Notes: a model not told the origin generated them from the sequence alone. A stretch of 64,000 bases of DNA from Nepenthes gracilis (GCA_033239525.1 BSYO01000025.1:11256001-11320000), one strand, 5' to 3'; positions 11,282-22,700 are shown, counted from the first letter of the stretch. Program-made: numbers and translations.

Positions 11282-12199
11282 TGGATTCTACCGAATACGA
11301 CTCATTGATTCAAACGAATCCCAAATTCAAGAGGTATGAACAATGACGAAATATCACAATGAATCTCCTCGGACCTTATTCTGCCATCGTCAACCAAATA
11401 TCGCATATTTACGCCCCAAACGGTTGGGTAAGTGCAATGATGTTATCCATGGTATCATCGCTGCCCCTACAGTCCTCCCAGATGGTGTACCCGTAGCATA
11501 CTCATACCATCCGTGATACCCCTCGCTAAATGACATCTCTAATATCATCTCTCATAATTGTCATATAATTATAAGTATCCCTCCACAATAAACAATATAC
11601 CTCATTATAACCATGATACGAAAATCAGTATCAGATAAATGTAAACCACGCTAAGGTATCGTTACCTCTCATTTGACTAGATGCATTAGTATTTTCATAC
11701 ATTCTTATTAACCTTGACCATAAGAAGCAAATAACTCAACTACCCACGCAATCAAGTATAACATAAAGAAAACTTTACAATTTTAAAAAAATTATTATCA
11801 TTCGGTACTGATAAAGACTATACACATACCATTCAAAGATAACGCGAATAATGTCATTATCAAAAGAAAAGATAGTTTGAATATTCGATCGAATACCCTA
11901 ACATTTTATTAAATCCTTTCGAAACTCATTCGGTGTTCCAATGTTATCTCTAAGGTTAAAAATTTTTTTTATTCTGATGCCACCGAGAGAGACCACAATC
12001 TTCAAATCTTATTCAACTATTCTACTAAATTTATGTGAGTTCAATCCTAATAATTTATTCATATTTTCTCCTTCAACTAACTTATACTTTAATATATTCA
12101 TACTCATATTTATAAACCTTCGATATCTAACAATACGTTTACATTAAAATATACATATGACTTGTCTATGCCAACCTTCTATGCACATTTATATATTAT

Positions 12200-12220
12200 A
12201 TGTACCCTATATATATATCC

Positions 12221-12262
<42 letters not shown>
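12200..12262. repeat. TA dinucleotide run
   Basis: Nearly uninterrupted (TA)n followed by CACACA-rich sequence to about 12500. It lies within LTR-B and generates false Ile-Tyr open frames. Confidence 0.95.
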
Positions 12263-12265
<3 letters not shown>

Positions 12266-13339
12266 ACACACCCAAACTTACCCCCACAAGGCAGCAGCTC
12301 TGCCAGCATACACACTCACACACAGCACACTGACACACACTCACCCACACGGCAGCAGCACCCAAACTCACACACATACACGGCAGCAGCCACATGACAC
12401 ATGGCCCTCACGCCATACGACTACACTCACTCCTACACACCCATCCTATGCACTCCTGCACACACTCACCCATACGCATACATATAACCATACATATATA
12501 CATACATACTGTTCACATCGTCCTCATCCACGTACACATACGTACACATGTATTGATATAATACATCTACATCCACCCAATGTACCCCATACTACCCATT
12601 TAGTAACCGATTCAATTCTTACCATCTCCATCACAGAAAGGGCACAATGGCACAACAGAGCAGGATGCTCTGTTTTCTCGGCCATATTCTGATTCTCAAA
12701 GATAATAAGAATAGTCCCAACTTTCATAATTTAACAAGTAAATTAATAAATTTTATAGCATAAATCTACTAGCTATTATACTCCGATTTAGCATAAGCCC
12801 CTCGAAAACAATCCATTTCCATCATCCAGAGTTAAGACTCTGTTTTCTCCATTCTTCTTCATCAATGGCCCAATTTAATTAAAATTCCCTAAAAATTCAT
12901 CCAGATGCAACAAATTATTTCATCATCTTGATACGCAACTCAAAAATTTACATTAATATTAGAGAAAGAAGGACACGGACTTTTATCAAGAAACCCAAAT
13001 CAACTTACCACAATTTCGTGTTCTTCTTTTGACAACGACGACAGCAGCACAAATCGACGATGGGGATGACACCAACCCACGACAATGACTTCGGCCCGAA
13101 TTCACGACGGCAATTAGTAGCGGCAACGGCGAGGAACAGAGGTGAGGGCTACACGGCTAAGGTTTTCTCTGCTGACTTCCTTCCCCACCCTTTCCTTAAA
13201 TAATGAAGGGGGATCAATTTCTTTCTTCCTCCTTGCCGCAATCCTTGTATGCCGCTCCTTCTCTCTCCTCTTATTTCCCACCTCTTCCTCTTTCCTTCTC
13301 TTCCTCCTTTTCTTCCTTTCTCTTTCTTTCTTTTCTTCA

Positions 13340-13389
<50 letters not shown>
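13340..13389. repeat. (ATT)n microsatellite in LTR-B
   Basis: About 16 perfect ATT units after a pyrimidine-rich stretch, about 420-465 bp from the LTR-B start when read on the minus strand. Confidence 0.95.
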
Positions 13390-13390
<1 letters not shown>

Positions 13391-13806
13391 AAACATATTT
13401 TAATACATATTTACATATTAATTTATTACATATTAAAATATTAATTATTTAATTAATTATCTAACTACCATTATAATAATATTTTGATTTAAATTTTTAA
13501 TATTTTAATTCCTTTTAAATTAATTATATTTTCAATCGGTGAATACTAATAAGTTAAAGTTCATCAGATAAATATTTATTTAATTAGTTTAATTTAAAAA
13601 TTAACTAAATTTTTTATTTAATTCTAAACTTTAATCAATAGTCCAAATATCTAAATCCAATCCAAATCCTCTAGGTTCATATTTTTAAACCCAATTAACA
13701 AATTCTAAATCTAAAATAATTACTAAAATAGTCAAATAATTATTCAAATTAATTAAATAATTTATTTTCATAAAATAATAAATTTAAAAATATTCGAGAC
13801 ATTACA

Positions 13807-13811
13807 CGTTC
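13807..13811 (+). other. Target duplication of LTR-B, right copy (CGTTC)
   Basis: CGTTC follows ATTACA at the LTR-B border and differs from the left copy TGTTC by one transition, compatible with an old insertion. Confidence 0.55.
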
Positions 13812-15545
13812 GACTATAACTGTGTGAAGAGCCGTGTATATATATACAGTGTGTACATGCCTGTATAAGTATATGACATATACATGTAGTTGTAGACAAA
13901 TGTGTGTGCGTGTATGGTTGTGTTGTGGGGTAGGTGAGATCGTGAGTGTTGTGTGTAAGTGCATGGGTGTGTGCACGTGTGTGTGTATATGAACATAAAT
14001 AGTTGGTAAAGAAAATATTAGCATATTATGTTGATGTTAAAATACAAAATTGATTTATAAGACGTGGTTAAAATTATTATCTAGTTTCGTTAGAAATTAG
14101 TAGACGAATTTAGGATGAATGAATAAAATTTGATAATAATAAGATTGTTCGCAAATAATAATTAAGATATGATTTTAGTGATATGATTCGTATATCAGAA
14201 CAGAATGGAAGACTAGATAAATATAAATATATATTTTTCAGTTCTCTTTTATTCTCTCATCGTTTCGTGATAATTTCTTTGTTTTAATTTTGATGGTATG
14301 AGTACGGTCCGTATCAATATTGAACGATCATTCTATCGTTATAATTGTAAAGCTTTCGTTTCATTATATTTAATTGTGTGAATATTTGAATCATTGGCTT
14401 CCTACAGTCAAACTTAAAGAGAGCATATGAAAGCACTAAGTTATCAATCGAATAAGAGATTACAACACCTTAGCATAGTTTACACTTATTCGATACTGAT
14501 TTTTATATCATAGTGACAATAAGATATATTATTTGTTGTAGATGGATACGTATAACCATGTGATCATCGTAGGTTATGATATCAGGGATATTATTTGGCA
14601 AGGGGTATCACGGATGGCATGAGCATACTACGAGTACAACCTCTAAAAGGATTGTAGGGGTAGTGGTGATTCTATGGATTACCTCGTTCTACTTACCCAA
14701 CCGTTTGGGTCGTAAATATACGGCCTTTGATTTACGGTGAAAAAATAAGATCCAAGGAGATTTATTGTGATATTTCATCATTGTTCATACCTTTTGAGTT
14801 TGAAATTCGGTAGGATCTACGAGTTTTATTCGGTAGAATCCATGTGTTGGGTTTTACGATATTCAGATTCGGTGGAATCCATATTGTTCATTATTATTTG
14901 GTTTTCAAGTCATTCACGTTGACATTCGGATCAAGAGATTCCTTTATTTCTTGTGAGACTAGATTCTGAGGAATCTTTATCTCTTATTGGTGAAATCTTA
15001 TATTTTTGTTACATCAGAGTTTAGAGTGAGCTACCTTTCTTATATATTTGAATCGTGAATGTGATAAAATACAAGTTCATGGATATATTTATCTGTCAAA
15101 TAATGTATTGTTGTTCATGACTTTTGACATATATTATATATTATATATTTGAGACATTTATTATCCTTTCCTATTTGTTTTTGAATTTGTTATCACTTGT
15201 TAAGTATTTAGCTTACTCACTATTTTTTTTCTTCCAGAGTAGCGGGTGTAGAAGATATTGATTCTACAGTTGGATAAAAAGGTTGTGCAAGAGAAATTGA
15301 GGCATTGCAGGAGAAAGTGTTGATTTTATAATCTAAAGATATATTTTGATATTTTACTTTATTTTGTTGGGATTTGTAGGACTATGTATTTTCTCCATTT
15401 TTATCGTTGGTATGAGGATGTTTTAGAATATTATATTTATATTTTTATTAGTTATGAATGTGCTATATATGGATTGAAGACTTAAATTTTTCCTATGTAT
15501 TAGATTTAGATATTAATTGTAAATTTTTGGGTTAAGGTCGTCACA

Positions 15546-16782
15546 TATATGGTTCAGGAATTTCCTAAACATCTTTTGCAATCTCAAACATGGACACATT
15601 TGAATTCTATAGAGGAAATTACAATAAATAAGCTTTTTAGAGTTGTCCTATTTCATTTAGATTCAAGCTGTTTATCCTGAGACCAAATTAATAGATATCT
15701 GAGCATAATTAAATTATTTTTAACCATGGTGAAAGCAATCCGATTCTTTTGTTTATTTAACTAAACTTCGATCATTCAAGGATTTTAGGAACATCTTTAT
15801 ACAAATATTCCCATAAATATAATTGCTATAATCAAAATAAGAAGTTACCATAAAGAGTAGCATCATCTAGATAAAAGTAGTTTTACGATGGTGTGGGTGA
15901 GCCGAGGAGGGGGGGGACCCTAATATCACACGAGGAAACAACTTTTAGACCAAAGAACACTTAAGCGGGAGAATATGTGTTTATAAGCATATTATATAAC
16001 GAAAATACTGTTCTAAATACTTAAATATATATTATCAACATTCATATGCATATAAATTAAATAATAGTACAGCAAAATAGAGAACAACAGATTTGGTGAC
16101 ATTTTAAACACATGATATACACATTTGGAGAAAAATTCTCTAGCCTTTGAGCCGTTAGTTGAAAATCAACTATATGAAAAAAAGTCAATTTACTAACCAA
16201 TGGACCGAGATGCAATTTCATAGTTGACTGATACTAGACAGGTGATTATTTAATGTCATCCTTAGATTTCTAAAATTGCAGCTGCCCAAAAACCTTCTAA
16301 TTTTTGTGTATGGATCGTCATTAACCAAACTCTTCTGGTTGCAAATAGCCCCTCAATTTTAGTACAAGCCACAAACGAAAACTTTCTGTGGCTGCATGCT
16401 AAATAATATGGTTAGGTGTCAACAAAAAGAGATCTCATGACATTCTAAAACACATCATCAATGAAGAAAAAGAAGATGTCTTAAGATATAGCAAATCTTT
16501 TGGATCTAACAAAGAATGCACTCGGTGGTTCTCAAAAAAAGTGCTTTCTACTGTTTTAGAAGTTCTGTCATGCATCCTTTCTTTGTGATGGAAGTTGAGT
16601 CTTTTCAAAAGAGAGATAACTTCCAATCAATGCAGTTCAACACAGTAAAAGTAGGCAAAAAATGATTTTTCACTCGAGCAAACTTCGGACAGGAAATCAC
16701 TCTACTACTATACAATTGGGCTTCTATCACACAGTCATTGTGAGCTTTCTCTTGGATGCTCTGAAACTCAAGTATCTAGACA
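15546..16782. other. Unassigned AT-rich DNA
   Basis: Sequence between LTR-C and the outer chromovirus-derived element. No gene, RNA or repeat was recognised. A short open frame starting at 16662 runs into the insertion site; see the finding on the empty site. Confidence 0.5.
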
Positions 16783-16787
16783 TGCAA
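16783..16787 (+). other. Target duplication of outer element, left copy (TGCAA)
   Basis: TGCAA precedes the TGTTACAAG start of the 5' LTR and is repeated exactly at 26371-26375. Confidence 0.85.
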
Positions 16788-17244
16788 TGTTACAAGTCTT
16801 TAGTTTTTTCATTTTCTCATTTTTTCCTCCCCTGTGTTTTTATTTTTTCATTTGTTTTTATTTCTCTTTTCTATTTTTATTTCTTTTCTGTTATCCCTGC
16901 CCTTACCTGATTTTATTCCTTTGGCTGGTGGACCCCTCCCACATAGTATAAGTACCCATTATTGTATTGCTTCTGAGCTATAAAGATATTTCCTTTCTTT
17001 TCCACTAACACACTCTCTCCCTGTCTCTATCTCTCCGCATCCCCTTTCCCCTTTCTTCTTCTTCCAGCTCAGTTCTCTCCCTCACCTTGATCTCCTTCTC
17101 TCTCGATCTCTCTCAAACTCTCTCACTCCCGTGCTCTCTGTTTCACCTATTTTTCCCTTATCTACTCTGCCAGAGCTCCTCTCTCCGCATCAATCTCACC
17201 CTCGCGCCCTCCATTACCACGATACGGTCATGGAACATGTATCA
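16788..17244 (+). repeat. 5' LTR of outer chromovirus-derived element
   Basis: Begins TGTTACAAGTC and ends ACATGTATCA. It is closely similar over its full length to 25935-26370, with shared CTGGTGGACCCCTCCCAC and ACCACGATACGGTCAT. A TATA-like AGTATAAGTACC at 16947-16958 followed by pyrimidine-rich leader sequence is consistent with an LTR promoter. Confidence 0.85.
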
Positions 17245-17600
17245 AATTGTACTTTCATTGAGACAAAAGCAGAGGACATGCTGATCAAAGAACGAGCACT
17301 CGACGCAATCGAAGCATCCATCGCCGAGCTTGCCCACGCAATGAAGGACTTGTGACGGGCTATCGACCTACTAATCACAAGCTCGGCCACCATGGCTTCC
17401 ACCATAACACAAATCCGGTCATCTATCACTTAGCTCAGCCAATCACTCCACAGATTCGAGCAATACCCTAACTAGTCAGTGAACATTTTACCTTTTGTGG
17501 CTTCTTCTACTAATGCTCTCCCTCCTTCAGTTCTACCAGACACTCACATCGTTCCACACCATCACTTTTCCCAACTTGAAATCCCTTCCTTCGCTGTTCT
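17230..17600 (+). pseudogene. gag N-terminal remnant
   Basis: From an ATG at 17230 the frame encodes about 40 residues with a helical acidic/basic pattern (ALDAIEASIAELAHAMKDL), similar in style to the gag start of the inner chromovirus (MAEGMTKHYKALEDSIAGL). After a stop, a second frame contains HHHFSQLEIPSF near 17560, matching HHFHLPKLEIPFF of the inner gag. The match then ends, which marks one edge of the replaced region. Confidence 0.6.
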
Positions 17601-18204
17601 CCCAACCCCCTCATCGTTACCGATTTCCACCACAGATATTTTATCCGTACCTGCTCAAACCCCACCCGTCTTTCCACATCCACCGTCATCCAAACCCGAG
17701 AAGGACAACGGCGATGCTAAACCAAGTGAGGAGGTAAAGGAGACTGTGTCGTTATTGAGCTTCGACAGCACTGGTAGATCTGATGTTGTGCCTCCAACTA
17801 CCCAAACCTCATCAGATATGCATCGTGCCCAATCAGGTGTCCAAATCACCTTCTATCCTTGTTTAACCCAGCCAGACGATCTATTACTCTCCACCAAAAA
17901 TTTTATTATTCTCACTGGTGTGGAGGCAGTGACACCTCTTGCTTTTGCGGCCTTGTGGAAGTGTGGCTTTGTGGAATTACAAGAATTGTTCAGCGAACTG
18001 GTGATTTTGGACGATGGCCTGGGACAAACATTTCACAAACTAAATAATTTTGTGAGTGTTTCTACTTTAAGTACTTACTACTTCCTTACTCTTGCGGAAG
18101 ATCATACTGATACTGGTATATATGAGAGGGATGGTATTGTCACACATGTGAAGCAACCTACGGTGTTGCAATTCAAGCATCTTTTGAGTGAATTTCTGTT
18201 ATAA
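17479..18204 (+). CDS. Unrecognised 241-codon ORF in outer element
   Basis: The ORF opens from an ATG and runs to a TAA. The first third is Pro/Ser/Thr-rich and includes the gag relic HHHFSQLEIPSF. The rest (about residues 115-241) is more globular, with segments such as LGQTFHKLNNFVSVSTLSTYYFLTLAED, given here in two parts: LGQTFHKLNNFVSVS and TLSTYYFLTLAED. I do not recognise this part. It could be captured host sequence, as the next segment clearly is, or a diverged element-specific sequence. It lies directly upstream of the WOX13-like relic, with only 24 bp between the stop and the first homology. No evidence of expression can be seen. Confidence 0.4.
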   Translation: MNILPFVASSTNALPPSVLPDTHIVPHHHFSQLEIPSFAVLPTPSSLPISTTDILSVPAQTPPVFPHPPSSKPEKDNGDAKPSEEVKETVSLLSFDSTGRSDVVPPTTQTSSDMHRAQSGVQITFYPCLTQPDDLLLSTKNFIILTGVEAVTPLAFAALWKCGFVELQELFSELVILDDGLGQTFHKLNNFVSVSTLSTYYFLTLAEDHTDTGIYERDGIVTHVKQPTVLQFKHLLSEFLL

Positions 18205-18228
18205 TTTAAGTATAGACGAAGAAAAGGA

Positions 18229-18620
18229 GAAATTGTAGCAATGCTGGGTAACTTGCACTGTTCCATGGCGGGAACACTGGTACACCACCTATCTGCCAGA
18301 CAAGCGTGGAAATCAACCCCTGTGCAGCTTCCACTTCTCAAATGCATCTTGTGACATGGTGTTGGAACTCGCAGCAAATGGAAAATCAAGGCTGTAGTTA
18401 AGGAGGTGACACCACACAGCCAGATTTCTGAAGCAAAAGTTTACAATTGGGTTTCGATAATGACTGATACCGCGTCACCCAGTGAAGAGAAGACAACGCC
18501 TGAGATTTTCCAAGTACAACACAATTCTACTCCAAGGGGTGAGGATATCTAGCCCCAGGATCCGGAAACAAGCTACGGCTCCTATCAACAAGTGGGAGAC
18601 TACAACAAGGTAGATTACCG
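18229..18620 (+). pseudogene. Captured WOX13-type homeobox gene fragment
   Basis: WOX13-clade proteins are plant homeodomain transcription factors acting in the nucleus. From 18241 one frame reads LGNLHC, then ARQAWKSTPVQLPLL, a stop near 18352, then GVGTRSKWKIKAVV and SQISEAKVYNW. These align in order with the clade's LGNLYC leader, the RQRWTPTPVQLQIL first helix, the GTPSKQKIK segment and the QISExNVYNW start of recognition helix 3. The DNA-contact motif WFQNRRA is destroyed, because the frame runs into unrelated residues after YNW. Downstream phrases (EEKTTPEIFQ, NSTPRGEDI) fit the clade's C-terminal tail. No intron is visible, as expected if it was captured through RNA. A stop codon and the lost helix 3 make it nonfunctional. 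Confidence 0.78.
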
Positions 18621-18726
18621 TTTAAGCCAAGCCATGGGCCTTATTTTTCAAGACCAGTGTCTTAAAAGTTTGGCCACTGCTATTGGAAAGTATGACATAA
18701 AATGATCAAATCTGCACAATTGTAGC

Positions 18727-19131
18727 TAAGTGGGCAGATGCAGAAAGGAAGTGGCAAGCTCGGAGGGTTCAAACGGCTCAATCTTCGGCTTCAAAGGTTC
18801 CAAATGCTGATGCCTCACAGCATCCTTTGACAGATGGATCCATGCTGATGGGTTATCCATCTCCATACAATAAACATGATAAACAACCTCATGAGAATAC
18901 TGGTTTTGCACCGTATCGACTACCACCAATCCAAAATCAGTCCAACCCTTCCATAATTGAGGCCCATGGATTTCAAGATCGGAGGCCTGATCCTATGATT
19001 AGCATCACACGACATTCTCTTGCATATAGAGTGAGATGTGTGTCCCATTTCTTGCACCCTACTTCTGTTATTAACCAGAGCCAATCACTTGGATACTTCC
19101 CTAGAGTCAAGGATTGTCCACCCCTTTTGTA
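18727..19131 (+). pseudogene. Pro/Gln/Asn-rich fragment, possibly captured, unknown origin
   Basis: An open stretch contains AKWADAERKWQARRVQ, GYPSPYNKHDKQPHEN and GFAPYRLPPIQNQSNPS before a stop near 19130. The composition is that of a disordered host protein region rather than a retroelement domain. I do not recognise the parent gene. It may continue from the WOX13-like piece or come from a different transcript. Confidence 0.35.
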
Positions 19132-19273
19132 AATATCTCAATCAAAACAAAAGATTATGAGATCAGACATTCTTAATCTAAGGCCACATCATTGGGGTAA
19201 CCAATGCAACCACATAAGTGGGTTTGCTGGATCCAACTAGTTTGACGAGGCTGACTCTTTAGTTAGGATACTT

Positions 19274-19693
19274 GTGCTTATCAATGTGCAGGATACTCAA
19301 GCAGACTCTTTTTTTCATATTTCTGGGAATGTTGAACAATGTGCAAAATATGATAAGAAGATTTGTGAGTTTTTAATGTCTGGATCAAGTGGAAAAGAAC
19401 AAGACGGACTAGATCTTTCTCATTTGTCCAACTTGATGTCCCTTGAAGCAATCAAAATTTGTATGCTACTGCAGTATGTTGCTCAAATTGATTTTGGATC
19501 TGAGAATTCTATTATGTTGAAGCCTTCCTTATTTTACCCAAGTGGGAATTTGTGTTCACAGAAGCACCTTGAGAATTTGGTGGATGATTTTCACTGTCAT
19601 TCAACCATATTTGTTAATACTGATGGGCACATTCCAATCATCGGTACCATGGCTAACATGAAGAACTGGGCTTCAGTTCTAGTAGAGTTATAC
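19274..19693 (+). pseudogene. Captured host-gene fragment, 5' half (split by the inner chromovirus)
   Basis: The frame reads DTQADSFFHISG, EAIKICMLLQYVAQ, MLKPSLFYPSGNLCSQKH and TDGHIPIIGTMANMK, with a globular, non-retroelement composition. It is interrupted at 19693 by the TATAC target duplication and the inner element's LTR. After 25202 the same frame resumes (see 25203-25745) once a single target copy is kept. I recall proteins of this style in plants but cannot name the family. That it is a captured host gene is inferred from its position between the outer LTRs. Confidence 0.5.
19689..19693 (+). other. Target duplication of inner chromovirus, left copy (TATAC)
   Basis: TATAC precedes the TGTTACCGGCC start and is repeated exactly at 25203-25207. 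Confidence 0.88.
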
Positions 19694-20107
19694 TGTTACC
19701 GGCCTAGTGACTACAACCACACCTCTACTACCATCGGCTCAACAGGGTACCAGACGAAGCACACGACTAACCCGACTACTTCTCAAGTTGCAGGATTACA
19801 ATTAATTATTTTCTGTTTTGTTTCTGTTTTGTCCATATGGTTATTAGCATCTTTGTTGTTGAATTAGCTTTGCTATTATACACCCATGGATTGTAGGCAG
19901 CATGTGCACTGAGGCGTTAATTAAATGTTAGGCTGCTGGAGATGCTTGGGCACGTGTGTATAAAGCCCATTACTGTAGTGAAAACCAGTAATAGAATACT
20001 CTTAATTTCTCCTCTTTCCTGTTCTCTCGCACTCTTCCTCTGTCTGACTCCCTTCCCTTCTTCCCTTCTTTCCCTACCTTTGGTTTTTGACAGTTTAGTG
20101 TGTAACT
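19694..20107 (+). repeat. 5' LTR of inner chromovirus
   Basis: Starts TGTTACCGGCC and ends GTGTAACT (terminal CA apparently mutated to CT). A TATAAAG box lies at 19959-19965, followed by a pyrimidine-rich leader. It matches 24736-25202 apart from a tandem duplication present only in the 3' copy. Confidence 0.88.
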
Positions 20108-20127
20108 AAGATGCTCTCGTTGAAAGG

Positions 20128-21200
20128 ATGGCTGAGGGAATGACGAAGCACTATAAAGCCCTAGAAGACTCCATTGCTGGCCTCTCCACAGGATTGAAGG
20201 CAGTGGTAGCGACAGTCCAACAACACACCGACGGAATCGCCACCCACGCCGCTACCACAGAACAAATACAAAAATCCCTCACTGCTAACGCCGCTACCAC
20301 AGAACAGATGCAAAAATGTCTCATCGAAAATTTTTAATTTTTGGTTCGAATCGAAACGAATTTGCCACAATTTGCGAATCCACCATTACTTCCCACTCCC
20401 ACCTCCTTTGGGTCACCCACGACCATATTTACCCAATCTCCGACTCATACCCTATCCCTCTTGCCGCAGGCAACTTCCGATTCACAAATCTCTCACCATT
20501 TCCATTTGCCTAAATTAGAAATTCCTTTTTTCTCCGGCAAAAATGTACTTGGGTGGCTTTTTCAGATCGAAAGGTTCTTCCACTATCATGATACTCCACC
20601 AAAACAGAAACTAACCATCACCGTTTTTTATATGACCGGACCAGCCCTTCAGTGGTATCAATGGATGTCTTCGACCAAGCAACTCTCTACTTGGGAGATC
20701 TTTACGTTCGACCTTGAGCTTCGAGTTGGACCATCACAGTGCCTCAACCATGAAGCAGTGCTTTATAAGCTATGGCAAACCACTACTGTCACTACCTATA
20801 TGTCAGAGTTTGAGACTCTTTCCACGCGTGCCATAGGTCTCACTTCCACTAATCTTTTGAACTGTTTTATCTCCGGTCTCCGTGATGAAATACGCCGCGA
20901 ACTATTACTACTGAGGCCTAACTCCTTACCTGAAGCTATTGGAATGGCTAAGCTGGTGGAGGAAAAATTGGAAGCCGGATGTTCCAATCCACACCGGCTG
21001 CCAGTCTTAAAACCACCTGCCGTACCACCCTCAGTGACAAAACCAACCAACCAACCCTTCACCGATGCCGTCCAAATTTCCTATTAAAAGGCTCACTCCT
21101 GCTGAAATGGCCGCTCACCGCGAACGAGGCTTGTGTTTCAATTGTGAGGAGTGGTTTGTGCCCAGTCACCGCTGCAAACCTCAACAATTCCTGTGCCTGA
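20128..21200 (+). pseudogene. Chromovirus gag with zinc knuckle
   Basis: The start MAEGMTKHYKALEDSIAGL lies 20 bp inside the 5' LTR border. After a stop at 20335, the frame at 20341-21087 carries the capsid domain (LEIPFFSGKNVLGWLFQIERF, given as LEIPFFSGKNVLGW and LFQIERFF; then MTGPALQWYQWM and FISGLRDEIRRELLL). A shifted frame from 21065 carries the knuckle CFNCEEWFVPSHRCK. Gag packages element RNA into cytoplasmic particles. A stop and a frameshift interrupt this copy. Confidence 0.85.
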
Positions 21201-21359
21201 TTGCTGAAGAAGAGCACAACACTTCTGAAACAGAACCCTGCACTCTTGACAATTTGACAAAGTCACCTTCAACAATGGAGGTCCCCATTAGTCCATCATC
21301 ATCCACCGAAGAGACTCCTAGCATTTCCTGGCACGCTCGAGAAGGTCATGCTGCCCCTT

Positions 21360-21590
21360 CCACATTGAGATTACCAGGGTGGATAGCTAGGCGATCAGTG
21401 GTTATATTAGTGGATAGTGGATCCACGCACAATTTTCTCCAGACCCATTTGGCAAAGAATTTAGAGTTGACAATTGAACCCTCACAACATCTAAATGTCA
21501 TAGTAGGAAACAGTGATTCTATGCATTGTGAAGGCCGCTATACTAATGTTGGCATTACCTTGGATCAAGCATAGTTTAAGGTAGATCTCT
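21360..21590 (+). pseudogene. Chromovirus protease
   Basis: The frame downstream of the knuckle contains VVILVDSGSTHNFLQ, the aspartic-protease active site (DSG) of retroelements, then LNVIVGNSD. It is open to a TAG at 21572-21574, after which the linker continues in another frame (IYGADMVLSVQWL). Confidence 0.82.
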
Positions 21591-21592
21591 TC

Positions 21593-22700
21593 TTGCTACC
21601 CATTTATGGGGCTGATATGGTACTGAGCGTACAGTGGTTATCTACCATAGGGTCGGTGCTGTTCGATTATAAGGACCTAGGGATGAGTTTTGATTATGAC
21701 GGTGCTCACTTCATCCTTCATGGTCTACAGACAGCGGCCATCTCCTCAATGACATTGAATCAATTGAGGCATGGTAAACTCACTCACTCGACCGCCACCT
21801 ACTTCCAATTAACAATCACTCTAGCCCCAGAATCTTCCAGGGAGACTGACATGCATGATAGTCCCTCATCAAACTACCTCCCCTCTAATGTTGATACCAC
21901 AACACTCGAAGCTCTTTGCCAACTCCTCTCCACTTACGCTGATGTGTTTGAGGTACCTTGCGGTCTACCTCCAACTTGCACTACAGATCACCAGATTCCT
22001 CTCCAGCCAGGTGCTCAACCGGTCAATGTGAGGCCCTATCACTGTCCACACTTCCAGAAATCAGAAATTAAAAGAATGATCCAGGAAATGTTAGTCGAAG
22101 GCATTATCCGACCCAATACCAGTCCCTTCTCCTCTCCAGTCTTGCTTGTCAAAAAACAAAGATAGCAATTGGCATTTCTGTGTGGACTATCAAGCCCTCA
22201 ATGCGATCACCATCAAAGACCATTTCCCCATTCCAACTGTGGATGAGCTGCTTGATGAGTTATATGGAGCTCGTGTTTTCTCCAAACTAGATTTAAGGGT
22301 GGGATATCATCAGATGCGAGTCCATTCCGAAGATGTCTACAAGACAGCATTCCGTACTCATGAAGGGCACTATGAGTTCTTGGTTATGCCCTTTGGCCTG
22401 TCCATTGCCTCCACCTTTCAATCAGAGATGAATACCATATTTCGGCCGATATTACGAAGGTTTGTGCTGGTATTTTTTGATGATATCTTGGTGTATAGTG
22501 TATTTTGGGAACAGCACTTTAGTCACCTTGCTCAAGTCTGACAAATTCTGCATGAGAATTTCCTCTTTGCCAAACAATCAAAATGTGAATTCAGAAGGTC
22601 CTCGTTGGCCTATTTAGGCCACATCATATCAAAGCAAGGAGTTGCTATGGATCCCACCAAAGTAGAAGCCATCCAACAGTAGCCAATGCCCGCCAATGTC
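21593..22700 (+). pseudogene. Chromovirus reverse transcriptase
   Basis: The approach region IYGADMVLSVQWL and TTDHQIPLQPG is followed by [13 protein letters not shown] and [12 protein letters not shown] up to 22165. A frame change then gives [47 protein letters not shown] and the catalytic box [12 protein letters not shown] near 22480. The two aspartates are intact. Stops at 22541 and near 22680 break the thumb region. Confidence 0.86.

Larger units (their letters stand above)
8290..13806 (-). repeat. LTR-B: solo LTR on the minus strand, interrupted by LTR-A
   Basis: Read on the minus strand it starts TGTAATGTCTCG (13806) and ends GGGACGTCACA (8290), the same terminal pattern as LTR-C. LTR-A and one target copy (8940-11286) interrupt it; without them it is about 3.17 kb. 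It carries an AAT run near its start, a GC-richer leader-like block (13030-13180), a GGTAAGTTGATTT word shared with LTR-C, and GT/CA-rich stretches (12280-12500). No internal protein region accompanies it, so it is best read as a solo LTR left by recombination between paired LTRs. Confidence 0.72.
7039..15545 (+). repeat. LTR-C: long chromovirus-like LTR, interrupted by LTR-B
   Basis: It begins TGTAATACATCG at 7039 and ends AAGGTCGTCACA at 15545. A minus-strand relative (LTR-B, 8290-13811 with duplicated target) is inserted in it; removing that leaves about 2.99 kb. Its right part (14560-15545) is an inverted match to 11640-11282 plus 8934-8290 of LTR-B, for example the shared ACTTACCCAACCGTTTGGG and GGGGTATCACGGATGG. 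The preceding purine tract suggests it is a 3' LTR. There is no coding capacity. Putative leader-like material with GGTAAGTTGATTT at 7756-7770 matches LTR-B. Confidence 0.72.

Noticed and set aside
13142..13452. ORFs ending in poly-Tyr or poly-Ile
   Set aside because: Read through the (ATT)n run of LTR-B.
8285..15545. A 7-kb DNA transposon with long terminal inverted repeats (TGTGACG...CGTCACA ends)
   Set aside because: The inverted ends are the termini of two LTRs in opposite orientation. Internal 5-bp target duplications and matching TGTAAT starts explain the structure better than a Mutator-like element.
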